DNA of 64,000 nt from CAYMZZ01 sp046297935. Its GTDB lineage: Bacteria; Bacteroidota; Bacteroidia; Chitinophagales; Chitinophagaceae. Below the pieces are notes generated by a model, which ran no database searches, was not told where the DNA came from, and saw only the letters and a program-made list of their open reading frames with translations. Positions within the stretch are counted from its first letter, which is position 1, and the number at the start of each line of letters is the position of its first letter. Of this stretch, positions 9,273-17,924 are shown piece by piece. A program made the position numbers and the translations under genes. The stretch is from contig JBKBHA010000003.1 in NCBI GenBank assembly GCA_046297935.1, forward strand, positions 372,001 to 436,000, read 5' to 3'.

Positions 9273-9803
9273 TTATTGGTGACTACGACGGCGGTATTCT
9301 AAATCGTATTCTACGAGCCAGCTTTTCCCCGCATCTTTGGATATTTCACCCAGTTGTCGCACGCGATCGCCTGGTAGTGAGAAGAAACTCAATTTTCTGA
9401 TTGCCATGGTATCGCTGTTGATTGCAAACGGGCCAGTCAAAAATTCGAGTTTACCCTTTTCGGCTTTCCCCTGAGTATAATGAGTGCTGCCCCCGGCGTT
9501 GTCAACCCAGGTTTGTTGCCATTGTTCGACATTGGCATTATAGGTATTAAAGCTTTTTCCTGCATATCTGAAGCCGTTCTTGGCAGCAATGCCAGTCCAC
9601 TCTTCAAGAATGATACAACTGTCGAGTATCGCAGTTATTCGACTATCGCCGGCTTTTTGTCCGTTTTTACCAAATGCTTCCCACTCACCCAGCCAAAAGT
9701 CGAAATAACGATAAATGCTATCTGAGCAAGGTCGTTGTGCACCACCCGTATACGAAAGAAGCAACAGTCCGACTACAGGAATAATAGCTCGTATTTTTTT
9801 CAT
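9273..9803 (-). CDS. secreted DUF1579-like protein
   Basis: Starting at MKKIRAIIPVVGLLLL gives a 176-residue protein with a standard signal peptide ending GGAQ; an in-frame ATG six codons upstream would overlap the DUF1761 gene by 10 bases. The mature sequence opens with DSIYRYFDFWLGEWEAFGKN and continues with TWVDNAGGSTHYTQGKAEKG, similar in plan to DUF1579 beta-barrels (a WLGEW/W-D-G start and later T-W-D segment). Function is unknown. It follows the DUF1761 gene closely and is probably translated from the same mRNA. Confidence 0.72.
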   Translation of the reverse strand: MKKIRAIIPVVGLLLLSYTGGAQRPCSDSIYRYFDFWLGEWEAFGKNGQKAGDSRITAILDSCIILEEWTGIAAKNGFRYAGKSFNTYNANVEQWQQTWVDNAGGSTHYTQGKAEKGKLEFLTGPFAINSDTMAIRKLSFFSLPGDRVRQLGEISKDAGKSWLVEYDLEYRRRSHQ

Positions 9804-9811
9804 AGATACTA

Positions 9812-10246
9812 TTAACGCCACAACCCTATAATGGCTCCCATTAGTGTAAGGGCAACCAGCAGGTAGCAGCCGTTGATGAAAATATATCTGGCCGAGCGTT
9901 GTTCAAATAATGCAGTGATGGCCAGTCCGCAAAACACCCAGATACCAGCAAGAAAACCCGCTGTTACACCCCATATCAAATCAGTCTTTGGCGCGCAGTC
10001 GCCCGTGCATTCGGCCGGCGAGTCCCGCAAAAACATGCCGAGATTGGCTGCCATAATCAGCGACAATACAAATGCCCAGCCGAATATTCTGGCAGGGTTT
10101 CCCTTTTTTACGTCTTCGGTCGTGAATTTGTTTTCTTTCATCCAGGCATTGCCGAACAGCATTGGTGAGTACCAGACCCCGCCCAATACAAATGCCGAAA
10201 TGCCGGCAACCAATACGGCCAGCCAGTTGATGGTGCTTGCGTCCAT
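9812..10246 (-). CDS. DUF1761 integral membrane protein
   Basis: A 144-residue protein with four predicted membrane helices (about residues 8-28, 52-73, 88-110 and 118-140). INWLAVLVAGISAFVLGGVW followed by YSPMLFG is the DUF1761 signature. The function of this family is unknown. It is divergent from the LytS-type kinase gene, whose ATG lies 26 bases away, so their promoters overlap. Confidence 0.85.
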   Translation of the reverse strand: MDASTINWLAVLVAGISAFVLGGVWYSPMLFGNAWMKENKFTTEDVKKGNPARIFGWAFVLSLIMAANLGMFLRDSPAECTGDCAPKTDLIWGVTAGFLAGIWVFCGLAITALFEQRSARYIFINGCYLLVALTLMGAIIGLWR

Positions 10247-10272
10247 GCGTTGAAGTTTTAAGTGGTGGAAGA

Positions 10273-11412
10273 ATGAATGGTATTTCTAAACTAATTTCTA
10301 ATCTTTACGCAGCAAACTCATCATTGCCCAGGGTGGAAAAAGAACCGACAAAACGCAACCTGCAGCCGACGAAACAGTCTGACGCTCCTTTCCGTCCGAA
10401 TGATATCGGATTCCGACTGGTATTGATACCAACTTTCGGCATCGTCATTCCGTTGGTTACGGGCATGATCAATGCATACAACTTCAATCACTGGCAAATA
10501 AAGCTAAGCTTTTTATATACCATAGGTATCGCTTTTCTGGTTTGGCAGGGCAACCGTTACCTGTTCCTGTCTCTTCGAAGCTATTTCGACTGGCATCAGC
10601 GACCGGTTCAAAAAATTCTGGCTTTGCTATTCACCATCGTCTTTTACACCGTACCCATCAGTGTCATTCTATTGGTCGGCTGGTATCATTTATTTGCCAG
10701 TGGCCAGATAGATTGGAATGTAGTGGTTACTTCCTCCCTAATCATAATGATCGCGGTAGTGTTTATCACTCATGTTTATGAAACAGTCTTCATGGTAAAG
10801 GAATCGGAAGATGAAATAACACGAAATATGAAGCTAGAAAGAGCGAGGGTAGAAGCAGAACTGGAAGCGCTGAAGACACAGATCGACCCCCACTTTATTT
10901 TCAATTCTTTGAACACGCTTTCTCATTTGATTGAGGAAAAACCCGTCAAAGCCCGCCAGTTTAATGATACGCTGGCCGATGTGTACCGATACCTTCTCCA
11001 AAACAAAGGCAAGGATCTAGTACTATTACGCGAAGAATATTCATTTTTGCAACAATACTTCTCGCTAATTAAAATTCGCTTTGAAGATGCGGTACAGTTA
11101 CTGGCAAATGTAGATGAATCGATACTTGATCAGTATCTGATACCACCCATTGCACTTCAGGTGTTGTTGGAAAATGCGATTAAACACAATGAATTCAGCG
11201 ATAGCCAACCGCTGATCATTCGGCTCGATCTGATAGGCGAAGAACTCTGCCTATCAAACCCGCTACGAAGAAAAAATCTGTTGCGAGCTTCTTCACGTAT
11301 CGGGCTCGAAAACCTGGCTCGTCGGTACCAGATTACAACAGGTCTGCGTATCCGGATTGACGACCTGACGGATCGTTTCGACGTTTATTTGCCCTTACTA
11401 AAAATGGAATAA
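10273..11412 (+). CDS. LytS-type sensor histidine kinase
   Basis: The chosen ATG (preceded by the purine-rich GGTGGAAGA) gives 379 residues; an ATG 12 codons upstream would run into the divergent gene. An N-terminal block of four hydrophobic helices (about residues 50-185) precedes a short coiled coil and the His_kinase domain, with LKTQIDPHFIFNSLNTLSHL holding the phosphoacceptor His. The ATPase part has VLLENAIKHN (N box) and the G region is weak, as in this class. It overlaps functionally with the LytTR regulator one base downstream. Confidence 0.93.
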   Translation: MNGISKLISNLYAANSSLPRVEKEPTKRNLQPTKQSDAPFRPNDIGFRLVLIPTFGIVIPLVTGMINAYNFNHWQIKLSFLYTIGIAFLVWQGNRYLFLSLRSYFDWHQRPVQKILALLFTIVFYTVPISVILLVGWYHLFASGQIDWNVVVTSSLIIMIAVVFITHVYETVFMVKESEDEITRNMKLERARVEAELEALKTQIDPHFIFNSLNTLSHLIEEKPVKARQFNDTLADVYRYLLQNKGKDLVLLREEYSFLQQYFSLIKIRFEDAVQLLANVDESILDQYLIPPIALQVLLENAIKHNEFSDSQPLIIRLDLIGEELCLSNPLRRKNLLRASSRIGLENLARRYQITTGLRIRIDDLTDRFDVYLPLLKME

Positions 11413-11413
11413 C

Positions 11414-12169
11414 ATGCGTGTATTGATTGTCGAGGATGAAAAGCCGGCATCACAAAAGCTGATAAAGGCCCTTCAAAAATGCCGACCTAATGCCGAGATC
11501 GTTCAGGTTATAGGAAGCGTTGGCGAGTCGGTAAAATGGTTGCAGGAAAACCAGCAGCCGGATCTGATTTTTATGGATATACAGTTGAGCGACGGAATTT
11601 CATTCCGCATATTCGATCGCGTCAGCCTCAACTGTCCGGTTATATTCACCACCGCCTTCGATGAATACTGGCAGGAAGCGTTTGAATGTAACAGTATTGA
11701 CTATCTTTTAAAACCCATAAAGCAGGAAAAGCTCGAAGCAGCATTGCTTAAATATGATAAGCTGAAGCAGTATTTCGCCGGTCATCTGCAGCAGTTGATT
11801 GAGTGGCAGCGGCAGCCGGCTGGTGCCAGCTACAAAAGGCGATTCCTCATAAAAAGAGGAACTGATTACATCAGTATCCGCTGCGAAGAGCTGGCTTATT
11901 TTTATGCTACACATAAGATTGTGTGCCTGGTCGACAACAAAGGTCAAAAATATATTTTGGATGAGTCGCTTGCTGATATCGAAAAGCAGCTCGATCCGGC
12001 ACAGTTTTATCGAATAAATCGCAAATACCTCGTTAATCAAACTGCTATTAAACGGATTCGCGCTTACCCAAAAAGCAAGTTGCAGATTGATCTGGAGCCT
12101 GCGGTACAGGAAGACGTGATCATCAGCCAGGAAAATGTGGCCGCTTTTAAAGAGTGGATGAGTCAGTAA
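11414..12169 (+). CDS. LytTR-family response regulator
   Basis: 251 residues. The receiver domain (1-120) has the acidic pocket EDEK, the phosphoacceptor DLIFMDIQL and the conserved KP (LLKPIK). The C-terminal LytTR DNA-binding domain (about 145-245) contains RFLIKRGTDYISI and YRINRKYLVNQ. The start codon is one base after the kinase stop, so the pair is translationally linked and forms a LytS/LytTR two-component system; its target genes are not evident. Confidence 0.95.
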   Translation: MRVLIVEDEKPASQKLIKALQKCRPNAEIVQVIGSVGESVKWLQENQQPDLIFMDIQLSDGISFRIFDRVSLNCPVIFTTAFDEYWQEAFECNSIDYLLKPIKQEKLEAALLKYDKLKQYFAGHLQQLIEWQRQPAGASYKRRFLIKRGTDYISIRCEELAYFYATHKIVCLVDNKGQKYILDESLADIEKQLDPAQFYRINRKYLVNQTAIKRIRAYPKSKLQIDLEPAVQEDVIISQENVAAFKEWMSQ

Positions 12170-12176
12170 AAAAAAT

Positions 12177-12201
12177 GACCCGGCTGCGAACATGCCGGGT
12201 C
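12177..12201 (-). terminator. intrinsic terminator for the minus-strand Spy-like gene
   Basis: GACCCGGC (12177-12184) pairs with GCCGGGTC (12194-12201) around a 9-base loop. On the minus strand the hairpin is followed by ATTTTTTTT, so it ends the transcript of the Spy-like gene; it can also stop the convergent regulator transcript. Confidence 0.78.
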
Positions 12202-12230
12202 TGTGTTAACTACCATTAACCCAAATTGAC

Positions 12231-12635
12231 TTAAGATCTTCCACCGCCTCCATTGCCACGGCGGGGCATCATGGAAGGCTCAATTTCATCCTTCCACTTC
12301 TTGTATTGATCGTCTGTCAGAATAGCCTTGAGCTCTTTGTCGCGCGCATCAGCCAAAGGCTGCATTTTTTCGCGCATGGCCTGAAAGTCAGGACGCTCGC
12401 CTCCACTCATCATTTCCTGCCGAAGCTTGTCCTGATCATTGTAAAATTTCGTAAAAACCGAATCCACTTTTGTCAACTTGTCTTTGTCAAGCTGGAGCGT
12501 TTTTTCAAACTGCTCGTGAACCTGTTTTACACGTTCTTCTACAGAACGACGAGGACCTCCGGGACCGCCTTGTGCCATTGCCCACATTCCCGCGGCGAGG
12601 AATATCAAAGTGAGCAAGCTTGATTTCATTTTCAT
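12231..12635 (-). CDS. periplasmic Spy/CpxP-like protein
   Basis: A 134-residue secreted protein with a signal peptide ending MAQ. The mature part is all-helical and charged, and near its end has AILTDDQYKKWKDE, which matches the LTxxQ motif of the Spy/CpxP/ZraP superfamily of small periplasmic chaperones and metal sensors. A GGPGGPRRS linker and a GNGGGG tail flank the helices. It is the last gene of the apparent operon with the ECF sigma factor and the membrane-anchored homologue. I infer a periplasmic chaperone or stress role; that is not shown directly. Confidence 0.75.
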   Translation of the reverse strand: MKMKSSLLTLIFLAAGMWAMAQGGPGGPRRSVEERVKQVHEQFEKTLQLDKDKLTKVDSVFTKFYNDQDKLRQEMMSGGERPDFQAMREKMQPLADARDKELKAILTDDQYKKWKDEIEPSMMPRRGNGGGGRS

Positions 12636-12688
12636 ATACTGTTTGATTAAATCCGTTTCCTGGAGTGGTCCTGGTTCTGGATTACGAT

Positions 12689-13189
12689 TTACTTTCCGTT
12701 TTTCTTTTCAGCGTCCGATTTTGGCCTTCCCATTTTCCGAAACATTTGTGTGATCAATGAATCGTATGCACGTACCTGGTCTGGCTTGCATAGTTCACGC
12801 ACTTTCGAAAAATAGCGGAAGGTTTGAATATCCAAATCCTGTTGTCGCTGGCCAATGACAGCGGCCATTTTCAACACCAGGGTATCTTCGGGTCCTGATT
12901 TTCCTATTTGAGAAAACAGGCTGTCTTTAGCTGTACGCATAGCGTCGAACATCGGACGAAGTACCTGTTTTTGGGTTTCCCTCATTTCGCGGTAACTGGT
13001 CATTTGCACCGTATCAAATCCCACTTCTTTGCGCAACATGTCCGCAATGCCTGTTCGCTCCCGGCTATTGCTATGCTGTTCCTTGCCGGAGTTCTTGAAC
13101 CAAAGAAAATATCCCAGCAAGGCGATATTGGTGAGCAACAGTACAACGATGATCACCAACAGATTTTTATTTCTTGATCCGTTGCTCAT
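12689..13189 (-). CDS. membrane-anchored CpxP/CnrX-like sensor protein
   Basis: 166 residues: an N-terminal transmembrane anchor (about 9-30, LLVIIVVLLLTNIALLGYFL) and then a long helical periplasmic domain with MTSYREMRETQKQVLRPMFD and LCKPDQVRAYDSLITQMF, the two-helix-hairpin pattern of CpxP/CnrX-type heavy-metal sensors. Its ATG overlaps the stop codon of the preceding gene by one base (TGATG), which implies translational coupling. Position after a sigma factor and a short membrane protein parallels CnrX in CnrYXH. Metal binding is inference: few His or Cys residues are present. Confidence 0.75.
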   Translation of the reverse strand: MSNGSRNKNLLVIIVVLLLTNIALLGYFLWFKNSGKEQHSNSRERTGIADMLRKEVGFDTVQMTSYREMRETQKQVLRPMFDAMRTAKDSLFSQIGKSGPEDTLVLKMAAVIGQRQQDLDIQTFRYFSKVRELCKPDQVRAYDSLITQMFRKMGRPKSDAEKKNGK

Positions 13190-13518
13190 CAGGGTGTAAT
13201 GTTTTCAAATTCAAAACTGCTGCTGCTGGCAATCAGCGATTCACTTTCCGTAACATCGTTCTGAACGGCCACACTGGCCGGCTCATCTGAACGAAACAGG
13301 AAAAATGCGTTTAGTACCAGCACCAGGCAAAGTGTTGACATGGCAATAGCTGGCCGCGACAAAAACTGACTGACCAGCTCCCACCCGGTACGTTTTTCAC
13401 CCCGCAAACGGGCTGAAATACGAGTGTACAACCAGGGCTGGGGCTGGGCACGGCCAATACCGTCCAGGCTATCCATCACCCGATCTACAAACTGTTCACT
13501 GTCATTTTCCTTTTTCAT
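13189..13518 (-). CDS. short single-pass membrane protein, probable anti-sigma factor
   Basis: Using the internal ATG (MKKENDSEQFVDRVMDSLDG) gives 109 residues: a ~55-residue cytoplasmic part, one membrane helix (about 57-76, AIAMSTLCLVLVLNAFFLF) and a short acidic, Ser-rich outer tail. This topology and the position directly after an ECF sigma gene are those of small anti-sigma factors such as CnrY. There is no zinc-binding ZAS motif. An ATG 15 codons upstream would overlap the sigma gene by 4 bases. The anti-sigma role is inferred from context and topology only. Confidence 0.7.
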   Translation of the reverse strand: MKKENDSEQFVDRVMDSLDGIGRAQPQPWLYTRISARLRGEKRTGWELVSQFLSRPAIAMSTLCLVLVLNAFFLFRSDEPASVAVQNDVTESESLIASSSSFEFENITP

Positions 13519-13559
13519 ATACACGTTAATTTGACGTTCTCTAAGTAAAAAACTTTTGC

Positions 13560-14132
13560 TCACATTTTGCCGTGATAATGATCCTCCAACAATTTTCTCA
13601 GGTTGGTTTTAGCACGGTGCATGAGTGATTCAACAGAAGAAATAGTCGATTTCATTACGTCGCTCACTTCCTGATAACTGAGCCCTTCCACCTTATGAAG
13701 TGTAAAGGCAATTCGCTGGTTTTCAGGTAGTTTCTTTATAGCATTGAATAAAATCGCGGCGTCTTCTTTTTTATCGAGCTGCACCCCGGGATGCTGAAAA
13801 TCAGGAGGATGTACTTCTGCCTGGTTGTCTTCACCAAAAAGGCTCTTCACAAAAGCAAAACGCTTTTTCCGCTTCTTTCGTCTCTCCAGATCAAGCGACT
13901 TGGTTACCGTGATCCGATATAACCAGGTCGAAAATTTTGAATCCCCTTTGAAAGTTCCTACCGACTGATATACCTGCACGAACACCTCCTGCGCGATGTC
14001 CTCGGCATCGGCCGGCACCTGCACAATTCCTAAAGCGGTGTTGTAAACCATGTCCTGCCAGGTATCCACGATTTGCCGAAATGCGCCCTCATCACCCTTT
14101 TTTAACAGGTTTACCAGTGTTCTCTCGTCCAA
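13560..14132 (-). CDS. ECF-type RNA polymerase sigma factor
   Basis: Region 2 is clear (DEGAFRQIVDTWQDMVYNTA, then DAEDIAQEVFVQVYQSV and FSTWLYRITVTKSLD) and so is region 4 (LPENQRIAFTLHKVEGLSYQ with a helix-turn-helix after it). I place the start at a TTG (14130-14132), giving about 190 residues, normal for an ECF factor; the only in-frame ATG (14282) would add 50 residues with no sigma homology and overlap the receptor gene by 95 bases. A basic patch RRKKRKKR separates regions 2 and 4. It starts 55 bases after the receptor and heads the sigma/anti-sigma/CpxP-like cassette. Confidence 0.9.
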   Translation of the reverse strand: MDERTLVNLLKKGDEGAFRQIVDTWQDMVYNTALGIVQVPADAEDIAQEVFVQVYQSVGTFKGDSKFSTWLYRITVTKSLDLERRKKRKKRFAFVKSLFGEDNQAEVHPPDFQHPGVQLDKKEDAAILFNAIKKLPENQRIAFTLHKVEGLSYQEVSDVMKSTISSVESLMHRAKTNLRKLLEDHYHGKM

Positions 14133-14187
14133 GCCGATTGTTTTTGCTTGTGACGATATTACGCAATTTTTTCTTCGCGGCAGCTTA

Positions 14188-17067
14188 TCAGAAGTTGGGG
14201 CGGGGACCAGATCCTCCCGGACCACCCGGACCTCCAAAGTTTCCGCGGTTACCGCCTTGGCGGCTGGGGCTTGCTTTTCCAAAATTCTTCAGGCTATAAG
14301 TAAAAGTTAGCATAAAGTACTGTTGTAATACGGTATTGCGCTCATCTACAATATCCAGACCGCTAACCGTACGGGTCACGCTTTGGTTTTGCTTCAACAA
14401 ATCAAATACCGAGGCTTTCAATTCACCGCGATTGTTCTTCAACATCTTTTTGCCGATAGCCATGTTCCATAACCAGAAACTGGGATTGTAACCAGCCGTA
14501 AGACCTGAATAAGATTGATTGGTCAGGTCATTCTGCAGGAACCAGCCCGATTTACTCAGGAGGTTGAACTGAATGCCGGCAGCCTGGTTCACAAAGTTTT
14601 GGTTCAGCTGCGGCTGTTGTTTATTGCGGGCCCGATTAAAGTTGGCGTTGTAAGAAATAGTAAAGTCGATATACTCACTCACGTTGCTGGCAATAACGGC
14701 ACCTGCTGTATAATTGAACACCTCCGTTTTGGTCTTGATATTATTCGACAAACCGGGTGTGCTCGAATAGGTAACTCCGGCGTTAAGGTTGACATTTGAC
14801 TTGATGGCTTTAATAGGCTGGCCGAAAGTGAAGAAGGATCGTGCGCTCCAGAATCCGTCGAGATTGACCGGTTTGGTCAGCTGCGAGCCCCGATAAAGAA
14901 TGATGCCGGGTGCCAGCACAGAATCCTGAAAAGCAGTGTAGATCGCGTTGGTTACATAGTCACTCGCCTTCTGCAAATAGAAGTTAGCAAAAAAGCTTTG
15001 CCCCAGTCGGGTGTTGGTAAATGTATAGCGACCACCAAGAGTATGATTGTACTGTTGTTCCAGATCGGCATTACCCATAGATATCTGGGTGGTATTACTG
15101 TTGTCGATCACATTTTGCAGCTGATTGACAGATGGAGCATTTACGTTGGCTCGATAGAACAAACGAATATTGCTTTTCGCCGATAACTTGGCGCGCCAGA
15201 ACATATTGGGCAACACATTTCGGAAGCGACGGTTGATATCATCCTGCGCAGGAAAAATCTGATCACTTTTCAACTCGGAATACTGATAGCTTACCCCTAC
15301 TGAAAAGTTCATATCGCGATCGCCAATCCGGTAAGTCAACCCTCCATTTTGCGTGTTATACGTATTATCGAAAATATTCGACAGCGTGGGATCAAATATT
15401 GAATACTGGCCGGTAGTTTCATCAAATTGAAAAGTTTCTCTATCGGCCTTGTTGCTGGTGAACGAAGGATTATAATTTAGCTGCAAGGAACCTTTTTTTC
15501 CTACCGGCTCCGTATAAATAATGTTGGTAGAAATGGTTCTTCCTTTGGTGATATTGCTGTTATACTGCTGCAGCGTATCATTTTTACCTCCGCTGCTGAA
15601 ATAGGTAGTGAAGGATTCCTGATAAGTGTCACCATCGCGATTGTTAATACTGGTATTAAGGTTAAACGATATGGTGCGGCCCTGCTTCGCAAACCGGTGG
15701 CGAAACAGTAGGTTGTTGTTGAAATTAAATCCTGTGTTGACACTATTACGCGAGTTCAGAAATTCGTTTAGCTGACCTGTTACCAAATCATAATAACTGA
15801 TCTGTTCGGTGTTTGTCAAGGCCTTGTTTTTTTGCCAGCTGATATTTGGGCTGATAATAATGCTGTTCATTGAGTCTATATCGTACTCAATCCTTGCGTT
15901 TACACGGTGGTTGTAGTTATTGGTACGGCTGGTTGTGCTTTCGTCGCGATATAGTATGCTGTCGGGCTTAGCAAGGCTCTGACTATTGGTCAGCCGGTCG
16001 TTGGTGAGGTTGCTATTGTTGAAAAAATAGCTTCCGCTTACACGGAGTTTTGACCCCCAGCGATCTGAAAAGTTAATGCCGATTGCATTGGTGCGGCTGA
16101 TGCCATTCTGCTGACCTACGCTGAAGTTTCCACCACCTCCACCACCACCAAATCCACCGCGTCCGCCGCCGCCCCGGCCACCACCGCTGCTCGTGAGGCC
16201 CAGCAGATCCTGACTGGCAAAATTTTGTTGGTTGATATTGTTGGTGAGGCCTACCAGCGACAGGCGACGGTCTTTTTTGAAGAAGCTCATGTTGCCGCCG
16301 GCCTGGTAACGATCGTCGGTACCATAACCTGCAAACAAGCGCCCAAACTGGCCATTTTGCATGCCCGACTTTGTGACGATATTGATAGCTTTCTGCGAGT
16401 TGCCGTCGTCGACACCTGTAAACTGGGCCTGATCGCTCAGCCTGTCAAATACCTGTATTTTATCTACAATCTCTGCGGGCAGGTTACGTAAAGCAGCCGA
16501 TGCGTCGTCGCCAAAAAAATCACGGCCATCGATCGTTACTTTTCGAACAGTTTCGCCCTGGGCCGTTACCGTACCGTTCCGGTCCACTGTAATTCCAGGT
16601 GCCTTTTTCACCAGGTCCTCAACCGTAGCGTCCGGATTCACTTTAAATTGGCTGGCGTTGAACTGTACGGTATCTCCTTTTTGCTGGGCAGGGGGCGTCT
16701 TGGCAGTTACCACAACATCCTGCATCACTGTGGCAACTTTTGGTATAAACATGGTAGCCAGGTCTAAATCGGGAATGCTATCGCTAATAGTGGCCACCTG
16801 CCGATAAGCCTCGTATCCAATAGAGGCTACACGCACGAAATAAGTTCCAAACGACAGGCCGCTGAATGCAAATTTGCCCGCGCTGTCGGCTACCGCTCTG
16901 GTGATTTTGCTGCTGTCATTCGCTGGCGAAAGGCTCACCGTGGCGCCAGCCAGTGGCTTGCTGTCAACAAGGTCTACTAATTTTCCTTTAATGGTTTGAG
17001 AATGAGAGGTTAGTATAAATCCAATTCCCATCAACGTCAAGAGTAACTTTTGCTTCATATCTTTCAA
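14188..17067 (-). CDS. TonB-receptor-like outer-membrane beta-barrel protein
   Basis: 959 residues. After a signal peptide (ending SHSQ) comes a carboxypeptidase-regulatory-like domain (about 25-105), then a plug-like region with IDGRDFFGDDASAALRNLPA and a C-terminal beta-barrel (about 250-925) ending YFMLTFTYSL. A Gly-rich loop lies near residues 295-318. The chain ends in a Gly/Pro tail (GGPGGPGGSGPRPNF). It is of the 'outer membrane beta-barrel family 3' type rather than a classic SusC. It precedes the ECF sigma operon by 55 bases. Two paralogues lie at 29762 and 33697. Substrate unknown. Confidence 0.88.
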   Translation of the reverse strand: MKDMKQKLLLTLMGIGFILTSHSQTIKGKLVDLVDSKPLAGATVSLSPANDSSKITRAVADSAGKFAFSGLSFGTYFVRVASIGYEAYRQVATISDSIPDLDLATMFIPKVATVMQDVVVTAKTPPAQQKGDTVQFNASQFKVNPDATVEDLVKKAPGITVDRNGTVTAQGETVRKVTIDGRDFFGDDASAALRNLPAEIVDKIQVFDRLSDQAQFTGVDDGNSQKAINIVTKSGMQNGQFGRLFAGYGTDDRYQAGGNMSFFKKDRRLSLVGLTNNINQQNFASQDLLGLTSSGGGRGGGGRGGFGGGGGGGNFSVGQQNGISRTNAIGINFSDRWGSKLRVSGSYFFNNSNLTNDRLTNSQSLAKPDSILYRDESTTSRTNNYNHRVNARIEYDIDSMNSIIISPNISWQKNKALTNTEQISYYDLVTGQLNEFLNSRNSVNTGFNFNNNLLFRHRFAKQGRTISFNLNTSINNRDGDTYQESFTTYFSSGGKNDTLQQYNSNITKGRTISTNIIYTEPVGKKGSLQLNYNPSFTSNKADRETFQFDETTGQYSIFDPTLSNIFDNTYNTQNGGLTYRIGDRDMNFSVGVSYQYSELKSDQIFPAQDDINRRFRNVLPNMFWRAKLSAKSNIRLFYRANVNAPSVNQLQNVIDNSNTTQISMGNADLEQQYNHTLGGRYTFTNTRLGQSFFANFYLQKASDYVTNAIYTAFQDSVLAPGIILYRGSQLTKPVNLDGFWSARSFFTFGQPIKAIKSNVNLNAGVTYSSTPGLSNNIKTKTEVFNYTAGAVIASNVSEYIDFTISYNANFNRARNKQQPQLNQNFVNQAAGIQFNLLSKSGWFLQNDLTNQSYSGLTAGYNPSFWLWNMAIGKKMLKNNRGELKASVFDLLKQNQSVTRTVSGLDIVDERNTVLQQYFMLTFTYSLKNFGKASPSRQGGNRGNFGGPGGPGGSGPRPNF

Positions 17068-17204
17068 TTACACCGAATAAGACGCCCGATGTGGTAATAA
17101 CCTTCGGAACAATTGTTAAATCAGGCTACCTCGACGCGGGGCATACCGGTTCCCGTTTTCTGATTTTAACCTATCTTGCGCCTCTTAAAATCTTATTATA
17201 CAGT

Positions 17205-17846
17205 ATGGAATACAGTAAGCTGGTAGCAGTAACAGGTTTGCCGGGTTTGTTTGAGCTTCTCAATAGCAAGAGCGATGGGGCCATTGTGAGATCAATCGAC
17301 GACAACAGTACCCGTTTCGCCTCCTCCCGTAAGCACCAGTTCTCACATCTGGAGAGCATTGAAGTGTACACGGTTCGCGAAAATGTGAATCTGGTTGAAA
17401 TTTTTCAGGCCATGGATAAAGCAGGCGAAACGCTGCCTGATACCAAAGATGCAGGTCAATTGCATGCTTACTTTTCAAAAGTGTTTCCCGACCTCGATTT
17501 TGATCGCGTTTACAACAGCGACCTGAAAAAAATGGTGAAATGGTTTGAGCAACTGAAAAAGAAAAATATCGAGATCAAGCTGACTGAAGTACCGGTAGAA
17601 GAAGAACCAGCGGAAGAGCCCGCTCCTGTGGTAGAAAAAGAAAAGCCCGCGAAAAAAGCAGCCAAAAAAGAAGAAACGGAAAGCGCAGAAGATAAGCCAG
17701 CCAAAAAAACAGCGGTAAAGAAGACAAAAAAGGAAAAAGAAGAAAAAGCTCCAAAAGCGGAAAAAGAAAAGCCCGCGAAAAAATCGGCGGCAAAAGAAGA
17801 AAAAGAAGAAGCTCCCAAGAAAAAGGCTGCCCCCAAAAAAAAGTAA
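17205..17846 (+). CDS. DUF5606-domain protein with lysine/alanine-rich tail
   Basis: From the ATG at MEYSKLVAVTGLPGLFELL the protein is 213 residues. The first ~130 residues are the compact DUF5606 domain (SRKHQFSHLESIEVYT, LKKMVKWFEQLKKKNIEI). The last ~80 residues are almost entirely Lys, Ala, Glu and Pro in repeating KPAKKAA/KEEKEE blocks, resembling a histone-H1-like disordered tail. An earlier ATG at 17091 adds 38 residues without homology. The family is restricted to Bacteroidetes and has no known function; nucleic-acid binding by the tail is a guess. Confidence 0.85.
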   Translation: MEYSKLVAVTGLPGLFELLNSKSDGAIVRSIDDNSTRFASSRKHQFSHLESIEVYTVRENVNLVEIFQAMDKAGETLPDTKDAGQLHAYFSKVFPDLDFDRVYNSDLKKMVKWFEQLKKKNIEIKLTEVPVEEEPAEEPAPVVEKEKPAKKAAKKEETESAEDKPAKKTAVKKTKKEKEEKAPKAEKEKPAKKSAAKEEKEEAPKKKAAPKKK

Positions 17847-17863
17847 TCAGTACTGATTGATGA

Positions 17864-17892
17864 AAAGGAGGAACCGCAGCTGTTCCTCCTTT
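17864..17892 (+). terminator. intrinsic terminator after the DUF5606 gene
   Basis: AAAGGAGGAAC (17864-17874) pairs perfectly with GTTCCTCCTTT (17882-17892) around a 7-base loop, followed by CATTTTAT. Confidence 0.8.
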
Positions 17893-17924
17893 CATTTTAT
17901 AACCCTACCTAAATCAGCATTCCC

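Noticed and set aside
13560..14282. Longer start of the ECF sigma gene at an ATG (14282)
   Set aside because: It overlaps the receptor gene by 95 bases and adds residues without sigma homology; a TTG at 14132 fits the family.
17510..17895. Minus-strand frames opposite the DUF5606 tail
   Set aside because: They are low-complexity antisense readings of the Lys/Ala-rich coding tail.
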